Positions 1 to 13,679 of a DNA stretch of 64,000 bases are shown here, piece after piece. Source of the stretch: Leptodontidium sp. MPI-SDFR-AT-0119 (Eukaryota; Ascomycota; Leotiomycetes; Helotiales; Leptodontidiaceae); the NCBI GenBank assembly GCA_020726505.1, contig JAHLEZ010000027.1, positions 682,001-746,000 of the forward strand. The letters are read 5' to 3'. The notes under the pieces are model-generated. The model did no database searches. It saw nothing but the letters and a program-made list of their open reading frames with translations, and had not been told where the DNA came from. Each line of letters opens with the position of its first letter. Within the stretch, counting starts at the first letter, position 1. The position numbers and the translations under genes are program-made.

Positions 1-3000
1 AGAACCTACGGGGAACCTTAACTTAGATATTATTAATTAATAAGACTATACTAAATACTAATTAGCATAAATCTAAAATTTGCTAACGTATGGCATTGAT
101 GATACTAATTCTGAAGCTATGGTAGCTCCGGTCGAGACCAGGCAGCGAAAGGGAGCACTTAAACAAGAGCTGTACAAGACTTCGGACAAGCTTTAAGAGA
201 AGATTAAGTCTTAATTTACCTATAGCAAATTAAAGGTACCTCGCGATATTAAAGAATTAGTTAAGTTCGCTAATGCTATGGATGTTGATAACCTAGTTAA
301 AACTAGAATAATATTGCAATAGATTCTAGCTTGTAATAAGTTTAAAGTCTTTAACTTGAACCCGAGAATAATATTTATTACGGTACTAAAGACATCTTTT
401 AAAACATTACTTGCTGGTGGTATAGTAAGAAAAAGAGCTTCGAAATTTGAGGTATTGGTAGCACCATCGGCTATCCTTAGACCTATATCCCGTACGGCGA
501 TATCCCGAAGTCCTCGTGTGCAAGAGGCGTTGACTCGAAATAGTTACAGGTTTAATAATATCTTAAATAAATTGCTCGCATAAAAGAAGCTTCTCGGAAA
601 TCTTACGTTAGGAGAAATTATAATCCTTATAAACTCGCTTAAAGCATCTCGTCTTTTTACTAAAACGATTAACTAACGTATGCAAAAGGAATCAATCGCT
701 AATATTAGTACCTTAGAGTTCGAAAAACTAGAGTTAATAACTAGGGAAGATATTATTATATGTTAAAAACCACTTTACGATACTTCATATACTTTTCTAA
801 ACCTTTATGCTACTAATGTTTATGTAATTACGAACTATAAAAAACGACTTAAGGAAATTAAACGAGAGGGCCTTAAGCTAAAGTATAAGCATTAGGAAAA
901 GCGCATTACAACTTACAACTTTATCCTAAGAAATCTATTAGTAGTAAAATTTAAAACATAACAAAGACACTAGCGACTTCAACTATTCGCATAATAAGAA
1001 GCTCTTATTAACAACTCAATACTATAGCTTGCAATTAGCGCTATCTTGGTCTTTAGTCTGATCCTTATAATATTACTTGGAACTATAATATTACTTAGCA
1101 AGTACATCTTTAAGAACTTCCCGACGAAATGCACTTGCGCTTAAGAATTATTATATGCTAAAGTAGCCTTGCTAGGAATAATATCTAAGATAGGAAACTT
1201 ATACTTCTCGCTAGCACTAAAGGTTGTTATCATTATGCTTGGCCAAACTAAGGTTACTAATATCAAAGCTACCCTTAACACAAGAGCTAAAGTTAGTTGC
1301 ATAATACTTAAAGCAGCTACTTTCTTAAAATTCCTTATTACTAAAAGTCAAATTATAGCTTTAAAAATAATTACTAAAGTTAAATCCCGATTTGTTAGTT
1401 TTACTAATAATATTACGGTTGTTATAAGCAATTGCGTTATTAATAATAGATTTTATATTATAAACGCCCCTAGTATAAAGGTTATTTTAGGCTTTCTATT
1501 CTTTCGCAAAGCCAAAGTATTATTTCATTATCCTAAAGACTATGATAAAGGCATTATGCTAGCTTAGTTTTGAGATTAGCGATTAAGAGATATTACCACG
1601 ATTAAAACCAATGATGCTACGAAAAATGCTAAGAATATTAAAGCCCTTCAGGAAGAAAACGGGATAGGTATAATCTTTTTAAAATAAATAAACTTTAAAG
1701 ATAGCTACGAAGAAAAAGACTTCTCGGGAAAAGAGTAATTAACTACATATCAAGCGCTACTATTAGTGCCTTAAAATACTTAATCGATCCCTCATATTAT
1801 AACCCTTAACTACTAAAGCTTAGGGGCAAGCTTTATAAAGGGGGAGATAAAGCGATGCTAAGTTATACTAATAAAGATAATATTATTTTTATTAAGTACT
1901 TGAAAAAAGAGTTTTGTGTCCCGAAATTAGTATTTAATAATTTCTAGTAAAAGGCAAACTTAAATATATTCCCAAAGGAGAAGTTAATTATAAAACTATT
2001 CTTTCTTAAAGCTTTTAAAGTTAGTTCTTTAACTAAAGCTACGCTTACTTTCGAATAAACAAAGAACTATAACGATCTCTTAATCAAAAACCCCTTTCGA
2101 AGCACTTAGAACACCATTGCTTGGATTAATATTATATACAAATCGAAAGCTAAGAAGATCTAACTAGTTAACGAAGCCGATCTTATAGGCGATCCCTCGA
2201 GAGAAAGAAATGATTAGTATAAGAGATCAAAGGATAGAGGGATTAAGCAAAAACAGTTAGGGAAATATTAAGATTTGTTATTATTACGCTTTATTAGTAT
2301 ATCCCGCAACTCTCGACTTACGTCGGAGAAATTAGCTAAACTTAATATCGAAAAGCTATTATAACCTAAAGAAAAAGCTTTTTTTAATGAAATGATAATT
2401 AATAAAAAAAGAGCTATAGCGTTCGACTAACCCAAATATAGTAAATTCCACGAAGATGTCTTTCCCTTAGTCGTTATTAAGACTATTAAGTACAAAGCTT
2501 AGCAAGCCCTTAACTTTCCGTTGTTACGAGCTTTGGTCTCGGAAGTTACAAAGATAATGCAAAAGCGTCTTAACAAAGGTGTTCTTAAGCTTTCTAAAGG
2601 CTCGTACCAAAATGCTTGATTTTTAGTAAAAAAGAAAAAACCTAGAAAATACAAACTCATCAACTTAGCTACTATACTAAATACTATTACTCAAAGGGAT
2701 ACCAATCTTCCACCTTTAGTAGATAAGTTCTCCGAAGAATTTGCTAATTGCTATATCACTAGCCTTATTAACTTATACTCTGATTATAATTAACAAACTC
2801 TTCATAAGTTTAATCGAGATATAACTGCCTTTTATATTTCGAACGTAAGCCTAATTAAGAATATAACTTTTTCCTAAGGTGCTACAAACTCTATTACTTA
2901 ATTTATTAAAATAATTACTCGTATACTAAAGCCACTAATTCTTAGCGTAGCTATATTATTCTTAGATAATATAAGAGTTAAGGGATTATATACGAACTAC

Positions 3001-5790
3001 AACTAAGAAGAAGTTTGTCCCAGAATCTAAAGATTTATCTTAAAGCATATTTAAAACCTCGATAAGACGCTAAAACGTTTAAAAAAAGCAAACGCTACTA
3101 TTAAATTAAAGTTTTAGTTTTATTTAAATAATATAAATATTATAAGTTACACTTGCAACTTAAAGGAAAGAGAACCTTTGGTAAAACATTTAATTAAGAT
3201 TAAGAACTAAAACCTATTAAGCAACTTAACGAAAGTCAAGGTATTCTTAGGCCTTATTATTTACTTTCGAATTTGGATTAAAAACTTCCGATTAATCGCT
3301 AAGCTATTGTACGTATTATCTAAAAAAGAAGTTAAATTCTTTTAAGACCTAAAGATTTACGATAAAGCAATGCAAACCCTTAAAGATGCGTTATGCTTAT
3401 TCTTAGTTTTATATTGGATTGATTATAACAAAGGTGCTAAAGAGATAGTTGTTAGTATCGATTTTAGTAGTATAAGTTAAGGCGGTTTCCTTAGCTAAAG
3501 GGACTTTTTAATAAACAAGATACGCTCTATAAGGTATAAGAGTAGATTCTAAAGTAAGACTAAAGCCAAGTATAATACTACTAAGCGAGAGTATAAAGGT
3601 ATACTTTATATTTTAAAGAAGCTTAAGATTTGGCTCGTTGGCGTGCATTTTATTATTAAAATAGATACTAATACCTTAGTTGCTTAATTAAATGAAGCCG
3701 CTTACGATTATCTTAGCATCTTACTTATTAAATGGCTTGCTTAAATACGCTTATTTAATTTCGAAGTTTGATATATCAAAGGCTTAATACACGTCGTTGC
3801 CGATTAGCTTTTTAAGAGGCTAAGGTATACTAACGACACGCCGAAAGAAAGTAATGCGAACGAGGATTAGATACTTTTCGAGTTAAGAGCTTATGAGATT
3901 TGCCCTATGGAAGTATTTAATGCTAAAGAACTTACTAATTTAAAATCCAAAAAAGTAATAATAAACCTTAAACTACGTAAACGAAACGATATCTTACTAA
4001 ATATAAAAGCAAAAGTATAATACCTAAGAAACGAAGAAGAACTTAGCTCCTTTAATAATTTAAGCTTTAATAAAAAAGAAGAATTACCTATCTTAGCCAA
4101 TAAGTATAGCGAAAGGTACTAGCAAATTGCCTAATACCTAACGATACTTAAAACTCCTAAGGATATAACTAAGAAACAATTCCGAGTTTTTAAACGTAAG
4201 GTATTAAATTATGATATGTATAATCGCCGGATTTAAAAACTTCCTATAAAAGATTTTGCTATTAAGCTTATTATTAATAATAATAAGAAGAAGGAAATTA
4301 TACTTTGGAGCTGCTATAACAATTTTGATTACAAAGGGAAAAAAAGCACCTATTATCGCATTACTACATAGTACTTTTAAAAGGGATTATTTACTAATTA
4401 TATGAAATACGTTTAAATATGCAAAAATTATTAACTTTAATTAGTAAAACGTCTTAAGAAGCCTTTTTACCCCACCGCATCGAATGGACTTATGGAAAAG
4501 TAGGCATTAGATATTACTTATATGCTACTACACAAGGGAAAAGGCTACCTTATTGTTGCAAGAGACGATATAAGTGGATAAGTTAAAGCTAAAGCCTTTG
4601 CTATTAAAAGCGCTAAGAATATAACTAACTTTATTTAGGAAGATATTATTTGTTATTATAGTTTATTTTGGAGACTTATTATCAATAAAAGAATAAAAAA
4701 CATAAGTGAAATCCTTAAGCTACTTAATAAAATGAAGATTAAGTAAATTAAGATCTTAGTATATAATACTAAAGCTAACGGAATAATCAAACGAGGTTAT
4801 AAACTTATTAAAAATACCTTATTAAAAATAAAAGAATGTTAAACTAATAACCTTTTCGTAATATTATTTGCTAATAAGATTATTATATATAGTTTAATTA
4901 GTTATATACTATTTTACATAGTGTATGGCAAAGAGGCGATCTTACTTATCGAGATAAGAAACCCAATATAAAGAACGTTATTTACTAAGAAGGTTTATGA
5001 TTAATCGAAGTTATTATAACTTAAGGCTATATAATTTTAAATGAGATAAGAACATATTGATAAGGCTATCTTTAGGAAAACTTGGCATTGTTAAAAAGGC
5101 AAGGAAGCCTTTAATCTTAAATACGATATATGAAAAAGACTATTTAAAAAGAAAAACTTAGTTCTTCGCTAGGACTTAATACGAGAGAATAATATATCCT
5201 TAAATCAAGCACTTAACTTTAGGTAATTAGGTCCCTACGAGATTACTAAAACTTATACTAATAAAGGCTATTATAAACTTAAGGAACTTGGTGATAATAG
5301 CCCTTAGCTATGATAAACCTTCGCTAGTAATAAGCTTAAGCTTTTTTATAAAAGGAATAACTTTATTTATAATAATAGTAATAAAGTAGAAGAGGCCTTT
5401 AACGAAGACGATAACTTAATCCCTTTAAATCTTAAATTAAATATTAATTTGTAATACCTTAACGACCCCGAATTCTTAAAAAACCTTACGATTTTAATGA
5501 TATAACGTATTAGGAATAATAGGATAATAATTAAAATCCCCAAATTATTAGTATAATAGCGTAATAAGTACTAAGTAGTATTTAACTTAGAATAAATATA
5601 TACGCTTCATACGTTAGCGTCGCTAATAACATTTCTTTAGTTAAATAAACCTAGCCCGATAACTATTACTTACTTTTATAAGCAATTATCGCGACACGAA
5701 ACTTAAAGCTAATACTTTGGTGTTGAGGCTTTGGTATTAAGGAACTAGTACGAGGACGCACCCTTAGTTTTTGAAGGGGGGGATAATATG
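1..5790 (+). mobile_element. RIP-degraded Ty3/gypsy retrotransposon (pol region)
   Basis: Very AT-rich DNA with no long open frame. Ignoring stops, the + strand still reads as a gypsy polyprotein. A reverse transcriptase lies at about 2530-3070, with GATNSI near 2880 and the catalytic motif decayed to FLDNI near 2960. RNase H follows at about 3390-3830 (REYKGILYIL near 3587). An integrase core lies at about 4460-4870 (ASNGLMEK, then ALDITYM). A run of seven G at 5776-5782 sits where the polypurine tract before a 3' LTR would be. Most stops are TAA or TAG where Gln (CAA/CAG) or Trp is expected, as RIP produces. The upstream part (1-2500) would be gag and protease but I cannot recognise them. 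LTR ends were not found. The element is certainly inactive. Confidence 0.8.
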
Positions 5791-8700
5791 CTATCACATA
5801 TTAAAATTATTAAAATAATTACTAAACCAACTTCGTATTACCAAGAACTACGATTTAGGACACCTTAGCACCATAATAAATACGAAAAAGAGCCTATATA
5901 ACCCTAAGCAAGTTAGAGAGAACATTAGCCCCGCGCTATAAGAACACCTATTTTTCGAAGCAAAACTTAATAAGAAACTAGCGCCTTCATAAATTACCTA
6001 CCGTATACGAATATATAATAGGTTTAAAACGAGACTATTATTATTAAGCTAGTGATATTTTAGGCGGTAAAAAGTAACTTCGTTTGAATAAGCTAATTAT
6101 TGGGCTTAATTTGCAAGACTAGATTCTAAAACGGTAGGTTAAACTTATGGCCTAAGTTAGAAATTCGAGTCCAACGTGCTAAATATCCTAAAGAATACAA
6201 ACGTAATATACCCAGGCGCTAATTCTCGGTAATTAATAAAAAAAGAAGAAATGACGAAGTAAGTCCATTATTCTTAGAAATAAAGTTAACAACTTATGAA
6301 GCATATTATCGACTAATACTAAGAGTATTATTAATAAACTAGCCTTAAACTAATAAGCAAATTACACGATTTATGTAAGGTAAGCAAAAGTCTAAGAAAT
6401 TTCTTAGTAAAGAGCTAATAATACGCTCGGAATTAGAGCCGTGCTTTCTAAAACCTCAAGTTAATAACCATAATATAGCTAACGCTAACCTTACCCCACG
6501 TACTAAAGATTTAAGTATGCTATTGGCCGACGACCCCTAGCTGGTAAACCTTTTAAGGATCGAGTATTAATCGACTACCCCTAATTAGCTTTATTTAAAA
6601 TCTCTCGCCTGCTAAGTTAGGGCTTTTTTTACATATACGTCGATACCTCCTAATCCCTTCTTATCGGAAAGTCTAAAAGAATAAAAACTTCTCTTGCCGT
6701 TTATTAGTATTAATAAATAAGAGGTAATATACTTTATACTTAAAATACTAATAAAAGATTATAAGTTATAAACAATTTTCAAATATAATATAATAGTTTT
6801 ACGATTATAATAGATTTGTAAGTAAAAGTACTACTATTCCAAGCTCGCATTAATATCACTAAAGCAATAAAAACTTTATACCCTCAACCTTTAGTTAAGT
6901 TTAGTAATAAGTATTAGCAATTAATTAAAGCTAAGGAAGCGACCCTAGGTATTCTTATGAATATTTCGTCACCGCCTATTACATCATTCCGAGAGGTATC
7001 GTTAAGTAGAACGGATAGGGATAAAGCTAACAACCCATAAAGCAACCGGCCAAGAGTTAAGTTAGGCTTTGGCCTTAAGATTAATAATAAGTTTTTTAAC
7101 CCTTATTAAAAAACTAAAGTAATTAAGAGACTTTAGATACGATTAAATCATTATTTCGAAAAAAACTCTAGTTAACGGGATCTTATAGTATACCATCTTA
7201 TGCTTAGCTACTACTAGCTTAATAATGCTTAAGTTAACCGAACTCTTTTATTCCCAAAAAGCTTAGCTATTTCAAAGACCCTTTATTAGCTTTAATAATA
7301 AAAGGTAACTTACTTATTAAAAGAAGAAGAGGCCATTTCTATTACACTAAAAACTAAGAACTTATTATAGCCTCCCAGCCCTACTTAACGTATTACGATC
7401 GTTAGTTTACCTATTCCTCCCGGCTTTTTATTATAAATCTTCGAAGTTGGCGAATCCAGCCTTTACCTTATTTAACCAACTAATTGGTGAAAGATTGGCG
7501 GAATGATGTTACTTATCTTTAGTAGTATAACTTGCGTAGGTGCAATAAAAGCGTATTTGTGAAGGGACTCGAAAGCTACTTAGTGACCTATTACTAAGGA
7601 AAGATTAATACGGCGCGATACGCACGTTCTTAGCCCAAGGGGTGAAGTTTGATGCGAGTAATCGCACGAGGTAGCCTTAATTCCTATTAGGTTTACGAAC
7701 TTAAAGAAGATAAACGATATCGTTTCCTTAATTTATAAAGAAGATATAAGTACCAGCGCTACGAAAAGGTTAAATAATTTAATACTTAATTAAATAACTT
7801 TAAGGTAAAGTCTTAAAGTTTACTTTAGTTACTTCTTAAAACATAAGTTAAGGATTAAAGATCGTAGCGATACTTCAAATCGCCTCATAAAAGGTATTAG
7901 TATAATTTATAAATAGTCAATTAAGTATAAGAGAAGAGATGAAAGCATAACTTACGAAGTTAAGACGCGTTGAAACTTTTATAATATTAACCTTTAGTAT
8001 TAAAGCTAAGAGCGCTTGGGCTAAGATGCGAACCGATTTTGATAGCACCTCTAAGGTGGCTAATAATAAAGGACTCTTTTTAAAAGTCTACGAGGAGTTA
8101 GTAAAGCTTAGATGATATTATAAAAAGTTAACTTATTATGTTAAGGCAACTTGACTTTATACTAAAGTTATTATTTAAAGATCGAGGTACGGAAAAGCTA
8201 AGTGAAGATTACACATAAGTTAACGCAAATGTTGCGGAAGAAGTTGCTGTTTAGCAAGAAGAAAACAAGCAAGTAAGGAAAGCTCTCTGCTACGTTACCT
8301 CTACGACTAGGTAATAGCGAAGTTGAAGGTGCTAAGCTCCAATGGCGCACTAAAGTTGATGGTGAAGACTAAGATTATTGCCTTAAAGGTACTAAATAGC
8401 GAAGAATTAGCGGCAGAGAAACCTTTAAGAATACCTGAAGTTATGATAACTAAAGTTATCGTTAAGTAAAAGAAAATCTTGCCTTAGTGATATAGGAAAA
8501 GTAATAGTAAAGTCAATCTTAATATAAGTTAACGGGAAAGTTTGTTTTTCTTTGGAGAAATGAAGTAAGAAAAGATGCAGGAGATATTACTTAATCAATA
8601 AGAAAAAGAGTAAAGAAGTTAAGGCGCGTTAAGGTGCTTCATAAAAGAAATAATATTAAGGAAAGTTATTATATTTAAAGAGTTGAAGTTAGAAAGTTGG

Positions 8701-11700
8701 TGGTAAAAGGCCTACCTTATGTAGGGGGGCAGGAAGATATTAAGCGAAACGATTATTTACTTTAAAGGTAATAAGTTAATTATCACGGGACTTTGCATAT
8801 ATTAGTTGTATAGCATCTTACTAACGATTTAAGACGCTTTAATTGGTTATTTACTTCTTTTTGGTATATATTGCTCGAGGGCGAGCAGAGTCTTTAAAGG
8901 GGGGGACGCATGTGGTGGGGATAGCCCCTAGTTTCTTTTGTCACATGATTGCGTTGGTCCTTCGCATATATAAGAAGCTAATACTTAATTACAAAACGTT
9001 AAGAACGCAACATCAAATATATTTTATTTATTAAAACCTTTTCCCTCCCCTCCCTTACTAATTCGTACTCTCTAAATATGTGATATCTTTAGATTTAATT
9101 GATTTGTTATTTACAAAGCCTAGAATCTCCTTCGGTGGCTCGCTATATGCTACCCTCTTGTTGTATGGATTGGGGTTCGTCCCTCCCACACTAGGAGGGC
9201 AAGTCGATTAGTAAAGAACCACTGAACCTACTTCGCAGTAAGGAATTCGAGTTAATCTTTAGGCGCAAGTATATAAAAAGCTTCGCGGGTTGCTTTTGTT
9301 ATAATTACTGTCTCTCGAGGACGACGGCGATCGCGTAATATGTAGCTTAAACTAGTATAAATCGTACTTATAAGACGTATAATAGCTTGATCTTACTAAA
9401 TAATCAAGAGGACTAGTTCGCCCTTATCTAAGTGAAGTATTTAAGTTCGAATTTCTTCTTAGTTTATTAATTTGCCGTTGTTTACCTTTAAAATCTCGTC
9501 TTAGAACTTCCCTATTATCTTATGGCGTCGCACGGTTCTTATAGCACCGATTCCGTAGCTTTGAACGGTAAAGAGGAGGTCGTAGCTCGTAAAGAGATTG
9601 TTCATAAAGATAATATATTTATAATCTTTGTAAAGGAAGTTAAGAGTAAGCGTTAAGACGCCGTATACTATTAGAGAGAGATAAGGGTGAGATTCTTAAG
9701 TCGCTTAGATACCTTATATGCCTGAGGTTTAATTAGTTAGTAACTATTTAACTAATAGAAAGTGTCGAATTCTAGTCGAACTAGTTAGATAAGAAAGATA
9801 AGACGGTAACTATACTACTTTAAGTTTAGTAACCCCGTGACAAGGAGGGGCATATTCTTAACTTCTTTAGTATTCTTTAAACTTCCTTTTTAAATAACAT
9901 TACCAAAATATAAAATTAGCGAAGTACTACACGAGCCCGAATAATACAGTTAGTCGTATATATACCCTTTATAATAAAGCGCCCAATTTTTGAAGCCGTT
10001 AGGCTTTAGTTTACCTAGAACCTTAGTTATATACGCGCTTCGCCCCCGATACTTGATCATTATCTTATTATATAATATATGCGACTTAAGGGTAATAACA
10101 ACTTAGAATTAGGATTATAAATAAGTATCTAAAGGACTTAGCTAATAATACTAATCCTCGGGGATCAGGTTTTTATCGTCGTCGATATTTAATACTTTAA
10201 AGAACTTCTTTACGTCTTTATACCGCTTGAAAGTTATCCGATAAACTGGAGACGACAGAATCGGCTTTTCCTAGTAGGATTTAAGTCTACTATTGCCCTA
10301 GTACTTTATAAAGATAAAAAGAGTTACGTATACCTTTATCTCTTACTCACTAATAAGTTTGAAAGTATAGCGTTTAGTATTTAGATTCTCCAACCTTTAA
10401 TAAAGCGTATACTTGTTAGTACACTTTGTGAAGCCCTTAAATTATTCCTCACTAAAGAACGTACGGAAAAGACTGGCAAAATCGTTAATTAAAACCTTAT
10501 TAAGGAGGTGAGTTATTAAAGGGCGTTTTAGTATATTTAAAGGCACAAAATCATCCTTTACTTCGCAAGTATTTATAATCGTTTTATACGCTTTTCGTAA
10601 GTGCTTCTTTTGTCGATTAGTCGCCGCATTAAAGGTTGCTATCTCTTTAGTAATATTCCTATTAAAGATATTTCGATTTCGATAAAAATCCTCGTCGAAT
10701 ATATATAAAGAAGATGCTAAAGGTACAGGAGGGCCACAATATAGAGACGCGCTTCTTAGAGAGCTTAGAAGGGAACTAGAACCTCTACGACGTATACGAC
10801 GACGCTGAGGCCTTAGAGATAGTGTTTTCGGAAGGGAGCTTGCGCACTAGCGATAACGAGGTCGAATATGTGTGATTATAGGAGGAGTTAAAGTAGTTGG
10901 AGAGCTTGGAGCGTTGCTATTAATTATAGAGGTCGCAGGGGGGCTAAATAGCAGAGAAGAGGCTTTGGAAGACATATTTGAAAGTATAAATAAAGGTAAC
11001 AATTTTAAATGCAGGACCACGGGAATTTGAGTCTTTTTATACTAATTCTACCTTCAGATTAAAGTTCTTAATTACTAAACCGCGTTAACACGTTTTCGCC
11101 ACTTAAATCGTGAGGTTAGGAAGCTTTAATTAATATATTAACTAAGCCTCGCTTGCGATATTACGCTCTACTACCACTTAAATCGACTCTACTACGGCGA
11201 GAGTCTTAAAAACCTCTCTTTTGAGGGTGGAAGGGATAAAGTAAGTAAAAAGCACTAAGTCGTGGTAAGATTTCTAAGCATTTAACTCTTTATATTATAG
11301 ATTTGCTAAGGCCTTGGCTATTAGTATAATATAAATTAATTGGAGATCTGTTTTCGGTATAAGTATTGTCGTTATATGAATTTCGACCTTAGATCAAGAC
11401 CTAAATGTAAATTTACACCGGTTCCTTAGTATGCCTTATAAGGCAAAGTACTCTTATGTAATGCTTCGGTACTAAGATATCTTCTAATCGCAGCTTTACC
11501 TTGTATTTGCCTATAATTAAGCTTATAATCACTTTTTTGGAATATAAAAGGTTAGTGCTTATACTAATACTTAATATAAGCGTTTATTTTAAGAGTATAA
11601 TGAGTAATCTTTGATTTGGTTATTTATTAACATTTACGAGTTAATATAACAATATCTAGAACCTTAGTAAGTATAATAGGGCCTAATTATACTCTTTCTA

Positions 11701-11910
11701 AGGGACCAAATGTGGGCCCCTGTAGATTCAAGGAAGAAGGATTACTACGGATTAACTAAGTTATTTTAAGGATTAGGCCTTAGCACTATTTGAGCTAGAC
11801 ACTAAAGTAGGGCTACCTTAGGGCTCCTTTTTTAGTGGTTTGCCATACTTTACCTCTTCTTAGAACGTAAAATAATTAGTATCCTAACTTTAAAGAATAA
11901 TTTAGTTACT
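5791..11910. other. AT-rich RIP-damaged repeat DNA, no gene
   Basis: No open frame of credible coding quality. A second G-run (8899-8905) precedes a possible LTR-like start at 8911, which carries a TATA-like stretch near 8968. This suggests at least one more ruined LTR element. Around 10450-10730 the minus strand can be read for a while with lysine- and asparagine-rich peptide, which may be a further transposon remnant. I could not assign these pieces to families. Confidence 0.5.
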
Positions 11911-11918
11911 GAGAGGGT

Positions 11919-12439
11919 CAGTGTTCCGAATAGTGCAGTATCTGTATTACTAGCTCAGTATTCAGGCGGTCTGATACATACGTCGTACCGTATCTCTGAG
12001 ACTGTACGTACTGGTAGGGGGAGTGATATCACTGTACGGTACGAGGATATACTGAGAAACCAAAGAAATACTACGCTAAGCCCAATTTAGACGAGTAATT
12101 GAGAATTGACATAAGAACCTCTTCCTAATTAGTACCTATAATAAGAGATATGATTACTTATACTTAAAGAGCATTTTGAGAGTAGTAATCTTTGAGTTTT
12201 AGATAGCAATTAACTTAATAACCATGATTTTACCCCGCCGATTACCCCGCTATATCACATTTTACTCACGTGCCAGTATGCTAGTATACTGACAGTGATA
12301 TTCCAATATCAAGATATTAAGCTAATATCACTCAGTATTTTCAGGTATAGTCCCATATTCACTCAGTAATTTTTAGTATGGTCCCATATCACTGAAGTGG
12401 GGGGTGTGGTCGACACTGCAGATACTATTCGGAACACTG
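11919..12439. mobile_element. hAT-type MITE, 521 bp, with 8-bp target duplication
   Basis: Terminal inverted repeats are perfect over 16 bp: CAGTGTTCCGAATAGT at 11919-11934 and its complement at 12424-12439. The 8-bp direct repeat GAGAGGGT flanks the element exactly (11911-11918 and 12440-12447). Eight-bp target duplications with CAG-starting termini are diagnostic of the hAT superfamily. There is no coding capacity, so it is a non-autonomous MITE. Inside are an inverted CGTACCGTA / TACGGTACG pair (about 11977-12041) and several copies of a CAGTATnnTnACTG-like word. Unlike its surroundings it is not AT-skewed, so it either inserted after RIP or escaped it because of its small size. Confidence 0.9.
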
Positions 12440-12447
12440 GAGAGGGT

Positions 12448-13679
12448 ATATAAAGGATTATTGCTTATTAAGAAGGCTTTAATTTAAGCCAAACATTGAC
12501 TAAACGGCAATACGCTAATTAGTCTAAATTCATCACTTTATTATTATCTTAGCCGTGTCATATTTATTTTATTTTTATTCTTATATTTGTTCTTTAGAAG
12601 ATTTAAATTTAGTTAAAATTATATCTTTAAACTACGGCCTTAGTTTTATAAAGGCTAACTATATTAATTAATTTCTAGTAATAGCATAAGACTATAGCCG
12701 CAACTAATCAATTAAGACACCTTTATTATTAATCAACGTCTTTATAATATAAATTTCGTAATTAGTAAATCTTTAAGTATATTGTCTTTTAATCGCGAGA
12801 CTATTATAAGTTTAACCTAAACTTGTACGACTTATTAACAATAATTAGAAGATTAGTATAAAGTGTGAACGCTATGTATGGCCTATAGAAACATGGAAGT
12901 CTGTGTAACGCATCTCCCGGCCTTGCCTAAGCTGAACTAGAGCTGAACCTGACTGTCCAGGGCACAAATACTTCGTACACTCCGAGTCAGCCTGACCACA
13001 ATGTGGGTTGTATTTCGGCCCCACGAGTGCACCTATCATAATTTCTTACTGGCTTGCAAAAGGATCTGTTCTCGCGCTTTTCATCAAAAAAATTGCTAGC
13101 CATGAGTTTTGGCTATTCTGTAGGAGGGATTACCTCCATAAAAGCTTGCAGCCGTAAGACCCGTACATAAGCAGGTGCGAGTTACTCCGCGCCACTATCC
13201 GCCAAGCTGCTGCCAGGCTTGCCAGCTCCGAGCTGGACCACCATGTAAGCGATGGCAAAGCTTGGCAGCAACTAGGCGGACATCCGAGGAGGCTTCCTAT
13301 TCGGTCGTCAGCCTCATGATCGAGCTCAGCTTGCGCCTCTTCCAGTGACGGCTAGCTAGAAGAGCGATGCGCATGCAGTGAAGCACTGGGAGTTTGCGAG
13401 CGCTGACCGCCTACAGATTCTTCTATGAATCGTGGCTGGCTGATACAAAGACTGAGGACTGAACTTGCGGGGTTTGTCCTCACCACAAATATAGATGGTT
13501 TGATGGTCTTGGGTATTCCTATTCCAGGAACCCATTACCTCCCATTCCAACACTCTCATTTCAATTTACAAATTTCTTCTACTCTCCCGCTCTTCTGCAG
13601 TCTGTATTGTTGTTTACACCGCCGCTGACCAACAAACTTGGTGAAACAAAGTCTAGCGAGAACAATCTAATAGCCCAGC
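12448..13679. other. Repeat edge and laccase upstream region
   Basis: AT-rich repeat DNA continues to about 12870. From there base composition becomes normal and the stretch is the 5' flank of the laccase. It holds the foldback listed separately at 13198-13280 and short open frames with no protein-like character. No confident promoter element was identified. Confidence 0.5.
13198..13280. repeat. Imperfect foldback palindrome upstream of laccase
   Basis: The left arm begins TCCGCCAAGCTGCTGCCAG. The complement of the right arm (about 13250-13280) begins TCCGCCTAGTTGCTGCCAA. The arms match over roughly 25 of 30 positions and are separated by a short loop. It could be a tiny foldback transposon relic or a structured regulatory site. 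I found no convincing target duplication. Confidence 0.5.

Noticed and set aside
1169..1567. 132-codon open frame in the AT-rich left block
   Set aside because: Ile/Lys/Asn-rich composition driven by AT bias, inside the gypsy remnant; no independent gene signal.
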